DNA from: Qipengyuania sphaerica
GTDB lineage: Bacteria > Pseudomonadota > Alphaproteobacteria > Sphingomonadales > Sphingomonadaceae
Assembly: GCF_019711595.1 (NCBI RefSeq)
Contig: NZ_JAIGNR010000003.1
Span: 1 to 64,000, forward strand
DNA: 64,000 nt
Direction: 5' to 3'
Numbering within the stretch: the first letter of the stretch is position 1; each line of letters opens with the position of its first letter. Below the pieces are notes generated by a model. It was not told the DNA's origin. It saw only the letters and a list, made by a program, of their open reading frames with translations, and ran no database searches. Position numbers and translations under genes: made by a program. Below, in pieces: positions 58,203 through 64,000 of this stretch.

Positions 58203-58319
58203 GCCATTCGTTTCAGGTTCATTTGGTCTGAAATAAGTATCCATACGTAGAATACTCATTCCCTCGGCCCGGCTAAGCATGCGATTGAGGGATGGACGAA
58301 TAAAGTGAAGGGGTCGGCT

Positions 58320-58721
58320 ATGAACACGCCGCGCATCGCAATCGTCGAGGACGACGATATCCTGAGCTTCCTTTTGGCGGAGGTCTGCAAGACTGCCGGC
58401 TGGGAAGTCGTGGGTTGCGTGCGTAATGCGCCCGATGCCCTGCGCCTGCTGGCCGATACGCATCCCGAAGCGGTCATCCTCGATTTCGCACTCGAAGGCG
58501 ATCAGGACGGCATGGATATTCTCGACGCCGTCCGTAGCGAGATGCCGCAGATGAAGACCATCCTCTATACCGGCTGGGATTACGGCAAGCTGCGCCAGCG
58601 GATCGATTTCGTCGAACCCGACCACATGCTCCGCAAGCCGGTCATGCCGCACGAACTGAACGCGCTGCTCGCCAAGCTCAGGCGGCAGATCGAGGCCGTG
58701 GCCCTGCCCCACGCAGCCTGA
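58320..58721 (+). CDS. Stand-alone receiver-domain response regulator
   Basis: A 133-residue single CheY-like domain: acidic pocket EDDD near residue 10, phospho-Asp in EAVILDFALEGDQDG, TILYTGWD (Thr switch) and RKPVMPHEL (Lys). No output domain, so it works by protein contact or phosphotransfer. ATG 58320 has AAGGGG 6 bases upstream; a GTG five codons upstream is less likely. Lies after the ctrA terminator, with its own promoter presumably in 58203-58319. Confidence 0.9.
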   Translation: MNTPRIAIVEDDDILSFLLAEVCKTAGWEVVGCVRNAPDALRLLADTHPEAVILDFALEGDQDGMDILDAVRSEMPQMKTILYTGWDYGKLRQRIDFVEPDHMLRKPVMPHELNALLAKLRRQIEAVALPHAA

Positions 58722-58778
58722 TCGCGCGCTTTCGAACGCACTGGACAATCTGCGCCCTTTTCGCCTAGCGGCGCGGCC

Positions 58779-59480
58779 ATGTCAGCATTCAAGGAAGGCG
58801 ATCCGACCACACTGAACCGGCTTTACGGCCGCAGCCAGGGCAAGCCCCTGCGTGCCGCCCAGCAGGAATTGGTCGACAAGCTGCTCCCGCAAATCTCGGT
58901 GCCTGCCGGAGGACCGGTCACGTCCGAAACGCTGTTCGGCTTCGACCGCCCGCTGCATTTCGAGATCGGTTTCGGCGCGGGCGAGCACATGGCCTATCGC
59001 GCCGACCTGCTGCCCGATCATGGCTTCATCGGCGCCGAACCTTTCCTCAATGGCGTAGCGCAGGCGCTCACCCATGTGCGCGATGGCAGCCTTGCCAATG
59101 TCCGCATCCACCACGGCGATGCGCTCGATGCTCTGGCGCGTGTGCCCGATGGCGCGCTCACCATGGTCTATCTCCTCCATCCCGATCCCTGGCCCAAGAA
59201 CAAGCACGCCAAGCGCCGCATGATGAACGATGGCCCGGTCCGGATGATCGCGGACAAGCTGAAACCCGGCGGCGAGTTTCGCTTCGGCACCGACCATCCG
59301 GTCTACCTGCGCCACGCGCTAATGGTGATGCGCCGCTTTACGAATGAGTTCGAATGGGTCGTCGAGGATCGCCACAGCTGGGAGACCCGTCCCTCCGGAT
59401 GGTGCGAGACGCGCTACGAACACAAGGCGCGCAACACTTATGGCCACGAGGTCTGGTACTTCCGATTCCGGCGGAAGTAG
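58779..59480 (+). CDS. trmB: tRNA (guanine-N7)-methyltransferase
   Basis: A 233-residue SAM methyltransferase: LHFEIGFGAGEHMAYRA (SAM loop), VRIHHGDALDALARVPDGAL, YLLHPDPWPKNKHAKRRMMN (the D-P-W-P-K-x-R-H type TrmB motif) and FGTDHPVYLRHALMVM. It makes m7G46 in the tRNA variable loop. Confidence 0.96.
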   Translation: MSAFKEGDPTTLNRLYGRSQGKPLRAAQQELVDKLLPQISVPAGGPVTSETLFGFDRPLHFEIGFGAGEHMAYRADLLPDHGFIGAEPFLNGVAQALTHVRDGSLANVRIHHGDALDALARVPDGALTMVYLLHPDPWPKNKHAKRRMMNDGPVRMIADKLKPGGEFRFGTDHPVYLRHALMVMRRFTNEFEWVVEDRHSWETRPSGWCETRYEHKARNTYGHEVWYFRFRRK

Positions 59481-59533
59481 GAACGGCAAGGGAGCGCAGC
59501 GATTGGTCAGGTGAGACCAGATGGAGCTTCTCC

Positions 59534-60901
59534 TTGATCACCACTACCAACCCCGCGACCGGCGAAACGATCGCCGAATACGAAACGCTCGACGAAAACG
59601 GCATCGACCGGAAGCTCGAAGCGGCCGCCCGCACCTATCGCGATTGGCGCAGCACGTCGCTTGGCGAGCGCACGAAGCTGCTATCGGCGCTGGGCGATCT
59701 CTACGAAGCGAACAAGGACGACCTCGCCCGGCTGGCCGTCACCGAGATGGGCAAGCCGATCACACAGGCGCGCGCCGAGGTCGAGAAATGCGCCAGCCTG
59801 CTGCATTACTATGCCGAACACGGCCCGCCGATGCTCGAATCGAAGTTCTGGAACCTGTCCGATGGCGGCCGCGCCGAGGCACGCTGGCTGCCACAGGGGC
59901 CGGTGCTGGCAGTCATGCCGTGGAACTTCCCCTATTGGCAGGTCATCCGCTTCCTCGCGCCGACGATCCTCGCGGGCAATGTCGGGCTGCTCAAGCACGC
60001 CAGCATCGTACAGGGCGTCGCCGCGCGGATGGAAGAACTCGTGCTCGAAGCCGGTGGGCCCGAGGGCCTGTTCCAAAACCTTTGCGTCTCCTCCGACCCG
60101 ATTGCCGATGTCATCGCCGATACGCGCGTGGTGGCTGCCACGCTGACCGGCAGCGAGGGCGCGGGTAGTGCCGTGGCAGCGCAGGCGGGCAAGCACCTGA
60201 AGAAAGTCGTGCTCGAACTCGGCGGCAGCGACCCTTTCATCGTGATGCCGTCCGCAGACATGAACCAGGCGGTGAAGGACGCGGTCACCGCGCGCATCCA
60301 GAACAATGGCCAGTCCTGCATCTGCGGCAAGCGCACCATCGTCCACGCGGATATCTACGACGATTTTGCCGACCGCTTCATCGCCGCCCTGAAGGACGTA
60401 AAGCTGGGCGACCCGATGGAGGACGACACCGAGCTCGGGCCCCTGTCGAGCGAGGGCCAGCGCGACACGGTGCTGGAACAGGTCGAAAAGGCGAAAGAGG
60501 AAGGCTGCACGCTTCTGTTCGGCGCGGAAAAGATCGACAAGCCCGGCGCGTGGATGACTGCCGGCCTGCTCACCGATGTCCCGCTCGCCAGCGAGACCGG
60601 GACCGACGAGATTTTCGGACCCGTCGGCCAGCTCTACGAGGCCAGGGACATCGAGGAGGCGACGACGATCGCCAACGCCATCCCCTACGGCCTCGGCTCG
60701 GCTGTCTGGACCAATGACGAAGGCGAGAAGGAGCATTTCGCCAATGCCATCGAAGCGGGCATGACCACTTTCAACGCAGTCAACGGCTCCAAGATCGAAG
60801 CGCCCTTCGGCGGTATCAAGCGATCGGGCCACGGGCGCGAACTGGCCGAGTTTGGCCTCCATGAATTCATGAACCTGAAAACGCTGGTCCACGCGGCCTA
60901 G
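59534..60901 (+). CDS. NAD(P)+-dependent succinate-semialdehyde dehydrogenase-like aldehyde dehydrogenase
   Basis: A ~455-residue aldehyde dehydrogenase: TTTNPATGETIAEYETLDEN N terminus, VMPWNFPYWQVIRFLAPTIL, catalytic Glu in VVLELGGSDPFIVMP and catalytic Cys in NNGQSCICGKRTIVH, then EIFGPVGQLYEA. Closest to the succinate-semialdehyde dehydrogenase subgroup. Start chosen as TTG 59534, which has GGAG 7 bases upstream and gives the family's usual N terminus; no ATG fits, and the frame upstream runs into trmB. Confidence 0.9.
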   Translation: MITTTNPATGETIAEYETLDENGIDRKLEAAARTYRDWRSTSLGERTKLLSALGDLYEANKDDLARLAVTEMGKPITQARAEVEKCASLLHYYAEHGPPMLESKFWNLSDGGRAEARWLPQGPVLAVMPWNFPYWQVIRFLAPTILAGNVGLLKHASIVQGVAARMEELVLEAGGPEGLFQNLCVSSDPIADVIADTRVVAATLTGSEGAGSAVAAQAGKHLKKVVLELGGSDPFIVMPSADMNQAVKDAVTARIQNNGQSCICGKRTIVHADIYDDFADRFIAALKDVKLGDPMEDDTELGPLSSEGQRDTVLEQVEKAKEEGCTLLFGAEKIDKPGAWMTAGLLTDVPLASETGTDEIFGPVGQLYEARDIEEATTIANAIPYGLGSAVWTNDEGEKEHFANAIEAGMTTFNAVNGSKIEAPFGGIKRSGHGRELAEFGLHEFMNLKTLVHAA

Positions 60902-60912
60902 GAGACTTTGAA

Positions 60913-61560
60913 ATGAGCAAGCACGTCCTCATCGTAGGCGCATCGCGCGGCATTGGCCTGGGCCTGGCGGAAGAGTTCAAGTCACGCGGCTGGGAAGTGA
61001 CCGGCACCGAGCGGTCGAAAAGCGAAGAGCTTCACGCGCTCGATGGCGTGAAGATCGCGACGCTGGATGTCACCGATCCGTCCACCTTCGAGGTCGATGG
61101 CGAGTTCGATGCAGTGATCGTCAATGCGGGCATCACTGGCGCGAAGCACCAATCGAGCGAGCAGGCCACACCCGATGAAGTTGCCGAAGTGATGATGACC
61201 AACGCGTTCGGCCCGGTGCATCTCGGCAAGAAGCTGCTGCCGCAGATCAGGCGCGGCGGTTCGCTGTCCTTCATGAGTTCGCTGATGGGCTCGATCGAGG
61301 ACAGCTCGGGAGGCTACGAACTCTACCGCACGAGCAAGACCGCGCAGAACATGCTCGCCAAGGGCGTGTCGGAAAACGAGGCCAAGGAGCGCGGTGTCGC
61401 TGTTCTCTCCCTGCACCCCGGCTGGGTGCAGACCGACATGGGCGGCCCCAATGCCAAGATCACGGTAGAGGAAAGCGCAAAGGGCCTCGCCGATGTCGTC
61501 GAGAATGCGAGCGGGAGCTACGCCTACGTCGACTACACCGGCAAGGCCCTGCCGTTTTAG
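60913..61560 (+). CDS. Short-chain dehydrogenase/reductase
   Basis: A 215-residue SDR: LIVGASRGIGLGLAEEFKSR (nucleotide-binding GxxxGxG), AVIVNAGITGA (NAG motif), SFMSSLMGSIEDSSGGYELY with YRTSK (YxxxK catalytic), and LHPGWVQTDMGGPNA. Similar to C-factor-like SDRs. 11 bases after the aldehyde dehydrogenase, so probably co-transcribed. Confidence 0.92.
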   Translation: MSKHVLIVGASRGIGLGLAEEFKSRGWEVTGTERSKSEELHALDGVKIATLDVTDPSTFEVDGEFDAVIVNAGITGAKHQSSEQATPDEVAEVMMTNAFGPVHLGKKLLPQIRRGGSLSFMSSLMGSIEDSSGGYELYRTSKTAQNMLAKGVSENEAKERGVAVLSLHPGWVQTDMGGPNAKITVEESAKGLADVVENASGSYAYVDYTGKALPF

Positions 61561-61573
61561 GTCTATCTAGCGC

Positions 61574-62179
61574 TTAGAAGCGCAGGCCCAGTCCGGCCAC
61601 GATCTGGTCGGTCGTCACTTCGCCGAATTCGCCCGAGGCCGAATCGTCGTATTTCGAGCGACGGTATTCGAGGCGTGCTTCGAGTGGGCCGGGCAAGGCG
61701 ACCTGCAGGCCCCCGCCAAAGCGGAAACCGCCGCTGTTTTCCTTGAGCTCGCTGAGCGAACCTGCCGAGGTAAAGGCGCTCGTGTCGAGCGAAGTGTATC
61801 CTGCCTTGCCATAGGCAGCGATGCCGGGGGTCAGCGCCAAACCGGCGCGGGCGCCGACATAGTACTGGCCGCTGGTCTTCAGGCCGTCGTAGGCTGCACC
61901 GGCACCGCTGGGGAACTCGGCCGAGCTGTCGCTGGTCGAAATCTCGCCTTCGACGCCGACAAAAGCGCTACCGAGCGACAGGTCGTAACCGGCCGTAAGT
62001 CCGTAAACCGCGGCATCGCCATCAAGCGTCACGCTCGATCCGGCACTTTCTACGTCGACTCCCTCGAAGCCTGCGAGTGCGCCGACATACAGGCCGCCAA
62101 TGGCTTCATTGTCCTGCGCCATGGCGGGCGTAGCTGCGAGGCCTGCGCCGAGAACGGCGAGAGCGAAAATCTTCTTCAT
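61574..62179 (-). CDS. Outer-membrane beta-barrel protein (porin-like/OmpW-OmpA barrel type)
   Basis: A 201-residue protein: signal peptide MKKIFALAVLGAGLAATPAM-AQ, then alternating beta strands (YVGALAGFEGVDVESAG; AVYGLTAGYDLSLGSAFVGV; YYVGARAGLALTPGIAAYGK; LEARLEYRRSKYDDSA) and a C-terminal aromatic VAGLGLRF, the outer-membrane assembly signal. Eight-stranded barrel of the Opacity/OmpA-like type. ATG 62179 with AAGGA upstream; the longer frame hides the signal peptide. Confidence 0.9.
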   Translation of the reverse strand: MKKIFALAVLGAGLAATPAMAQDNEAIGGLYVGALAGFEGVDVESAGSSVTLDGDAAVYGLTAGYDLSLGSAFVGVEGEISTSDSSAEFPSGAGAAYDGLKTSGQYYVGARAGLALTPGIAAYGKAGYTSLDTSAFTSAGSLSELKENSGGFRFGGGLQVALPGPLEARLEYRRSKYDDSASGEFGEVTTDQIVAGLGLRF

Positions 62180-62292
62180 GAAAAGTCCTTTCCAGTGCGA
62201 TCCCTTGCACGTGGGAAGCGACAAACCGCCGCGCCGCTTGCCGTCTGATTAACCGCCCCGGAAGCCTTCGACGAACCGTGCGAGCGGCTCGT

Positions 62293-63429
62293 TCAGGCGA
62301 GACAGTCGGCGAGGGTCTGGAGCAGCGCTTCGCTGTCGGCGGGCGTATTGTAGAGATGCGGGGTGACGCGCAGCGAAATGCCACGCAGCGAGACATGCAC
62401 CTTCTTCTCCGCCAGGCGCTCGGTCAGCCCCTTGGGAACACCTTCGGGAAAAGCCAGCGAAAGAAAATGCGGCGCACGTGTGCCGATGGGGGCCGAAGCG
62501 AGTCCCAATGCCTGCGCTTCGTTTGCCAGTGCTTCGGTGCGCCGCCCGAGTTCTTCGGAGAGCGCCGCGATGCCAAATTCCATCAGCATCTCCATCGCCG
62601 CTCCCGCACCCATAAGCAGCGGCGGGTTGGACTTCTCGCCCATGTCGAAGCGCCTCGCACCGGGCTGGAAATCGCTACGGTAATCGACCAGCCGGGCGAA
62701 ATCCTCCGACCCCGCGCGATTGATCCAATTGTGCTCGATCGGTTCTCCCTCGTGGTGCTTTGAATCGACATAGAGCATCGCGATCCCATACGGCCCGAGC
62801 AGCCACTTGTAGCAGGCGGCCACGGCAAAATCGGGCTTCACCGCCTCGAAATCCAGCGGCATCGCGCCGAGCGATTGTGTCAGGTCGAGCACCAGCGCCG
62901 CGCCAACGCTTCGAGCCTTCTCCCCCACAGCGACGAGGTCGACCATGCGTCCATCCGCCCAATGGTTGTGCGGCACAGCCACCACCGCGGTATCGGGCCC
63001 GATGGCATCGAGTACCGCCTCGCTCCAGCAACTTTGCGAGGGGCGCTCGACGGAAACGACGGTCCCCCCGCTGGCACGTGCCTTCTCCTGCCAGATATAG
63101 ACATTGGAAGGAAACTGGTCGCCCAGCGTGACGATGGTCTGCCCCGCAGACACCTGGACGTTCCGCGCCGCGACCGCGAGCGCGTAACTGACCGAGGGAA
63201 CCACTGCTACATTGTCGGGCGATACGCCTGACAACCGCCCTGCCCGCTCGCGAAAGGTTTCGACCACTGAGAAGAAGTCAGTCGGACGGAAGTTCCACGG
63301 CTCTTCCTTGAGCCGCGCACCCTCGACCATTGCCGCGCTCACCTCCTGCGCCAGCGGGCCCATGTAGGCGCAGTTCAGATAGTGGACGTCCTCGGGAATC
63401 GAGAACCGGTGACGCTGGTCTTCGATCAC
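62293..63429 (-). CDS. Class V aminotransferase-like PLP enzyme
   Basis: A 378-residue PLP enzyme: VHYLNCAYMGPLAQEVSAAM, VVAVPHNHWADGRMVDLVAV, LVLDLTQSLGAMPLDF (Asp that binds the PLP ring), and the Lys in AACYKWLLGPYGIAML that forms the Schiff base. Cysteine desulfurase/kynureninase-like group, exact substrate unknown. GTG 63429 overlaps the malic enzyme stop as GTGA; the frame further upstream lies within the malic enzyme gene. Confidence 0.88.
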   Translation of the reverse strand: MIEDQRHRFSIPEDVHYLNCAYMGPLAQEVSAAMVEGARLKEEPWNFRPTDFFSVVETFRERAGRLSGVSPDNVAVVPSVSYALAVAARNVQVSAGQTIVTLGDQFPSNVYIWQEKARASGGTVVSVERPSQSCWSEAVLDAIGPDTAVVAVPHNHWADGRMVDLVAVGEKARSVGAALVLDLTQSLGAMPLDFEAVKPDFAVAACYKWLLGPYGIAMLYVDSKHHEGEPIEHNWINRAGSEDFARLVDYRSDFQPGARRFDMGEKSNPPLLMGAGAAMEMLMEFGIAALSEELGRRTEALANEAQALGLASAPIGTRAPHFLSLAFPEGVPKGLTERLAEKKVHVSLRGISLRVTPHLYNTPADSEALLQTLADCLA

Positions 63430-64000
63430 CCCACCACGCCCGCGCTGGCAAGTACGGCAAGCGTCAGCAGGTCGGGTGCGATCGCCGTCATCGGGGCTAT
63501 CTGCACGGGCTTTTCGCTGCCGATCATCATCGGTCCGACGGTGGTTTCCCCGCCCAGCTCGCGCAAGAGCTTGGCCGAAAGATTCGCCGATTGCAGGCCG
63601 GGCATGATGAGGACGTTTGCGGGTCCGGACAGGCGGCTGAAGGGATAAAGCTCCATCACCTTGCGATTGAGCGCGGCATCGGGCGCCATTTCGCCTTCGT
63701 ATTCGAAATCCACGCCCTGGTCTGCATCGAGCAGAGCCACCGCATCGCGGATATTGCCCAGCCACTGCCCGCTCGGATTGCCGAAGGTCGAATAGGACAG
63801 GAAGGCGACGCGCGGCTCGTGGCCCATGCGGCGTGCGACGGCGGCGGTTTCCTTGGCGATATGCGCCAGTTCCGCGGCGGTCGGACGTTCGTTGATCGTG
63901 GTATCGGCGAGGAAGGTCGTCTGGTTCTTGCCGATCATCATGTGGATGCCGAAGGGCGTCGCACCTGGCTTGGGATCGATCACGCGGGCAACCTCGCGCG
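63426..64000 (-). CDS. maeB: NADP-dependent malic enzyme, C-terminal phosphotransacetylase-like domain (partial)
   Basis: The last ~191 residues of a longer protein whose 5' part is beyond the window. The visible part is phosphotransacetylase-like: FLADTTINERPTAAELAHIA, RVAFLSYSTFGNPSGQWLGN, FEYEGEMAPDAALN, ANVLIMPGLQSANLSAKLLR and VGPMMIGSEKPVQIAPMTA. This module forms the C-terminal half of MaeB, where it acts in allosteric control rather than catalysis. The frame is open to the edge (AEVARVIDPKPGA), so no start is in view. A stand-alone phosphate acetyltransferase cannot be fully excluded. Confidence 0.88.
   Translation of the reverse strand, partial: REVARVIDPKPGATPFGIHMMIGKNQTTFLADTTINERPTAAELAHIAKETAAVARRMGHEPRVAFLSYSTFGNPSGQWLGNIRDAVALLDADQGVDFEYEGEMAPDAALNRKVMELYPFSRLSGPANVLIMPGLQSANLSAKLLRELGGETTVGPMMIGSEKPVQIAPMTAIAPDLLTLAVLASAGVVG

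Overview
The window is high-GC, densely coded DNA from an alphaproteobacterium, most likely a Sphingomonadales member of the Erythrobacter/Qipengyuania type. That placement is an inference from CtrA beside RpoN and LptB, a complete Cpa/Tad pilus locus, an HWE-type histidine kinase, DUF4167 and the general look of the proteins. No rRNA, tRNA, CRISPR array, insertion sequence or prophage was recognised. Both edges cut genes: a giant adhesin at the left (minus strand) and the C-terminal half of a malic enzyme at the right (minus strand).

Layout. 1-4985: partial repeat-rich, acidic secreted adhesin. 4986-5891: a 0.9 kb non-coding stretch upstream of the pilin. 5892-18017: Flp pilin, terminator, then one tightly packed Tad operon (CpaB, CpaC secretin, small lipoprotein, TadG-like, two TadE-like, CpaE, CpaF, TadB, TadC, TadD, CpaA, anchored unknown), followed by a convergent PilZ-HTH regulator that could tie the locus to c-di-GMP. 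18982-29599: small membrane protein, MATE transporter, groES-groEL with a CIRCE-like operator, DUF885 peptidase, acyl-CoA dehydrogenase with a phosphotransferase/DUF6285-like fusion, host-attachment-type protein, class A beta-lactamase-like protein and an Ala/Glu-rich lipoprotein. 29844-37410: polA, CHASE3-HWE sensor kinase, MscS channel and a CDC48-type AAA ATPase. 37706-43541: lipoprotein, 3-oxoacid CoA-transferase subunits split by an acid phosphatase gene, class III CoA-transferase, and an exported M3 peptidase. 43695-51027 (minus): metK, lnt, DUF4167, prmC, prfA, hisS. 51149-54862: ppa, BON-MscS channel, pmbA, small membrane protein. 55040-59480: lptB, rpoN, ctrA, a stand-alone receiver, trmB. 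59534-64000: succinate-semialdehyde dehydrogenase, SDR, outer-membrane beta-barrel, class V aminotransferase-like protein, malic enzyme.

How the parts may work together. The adhesin and Tad pilus both serve surface attachment. The PilZ-HTH protein and CtrA (whose half-site TTAACCAT occurs upstream of both ctrA and the pilin gene) are plausible controllers. The points most worth a second look are: an AAA+-like Walker B stretch at the junction of a phosphotransferase and a DUF6285-like domain; a sharp GC break inside hisS that suggests replacement of the anticodon-binding domain; the PilZ-HTH fusion; a perfect 14-bp palindrome at the Tad operon promoter; the phosphatase between scoA and scoB; and phased A/T tracts upstream of polA. 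No unambiguous new multi-gene system was found.
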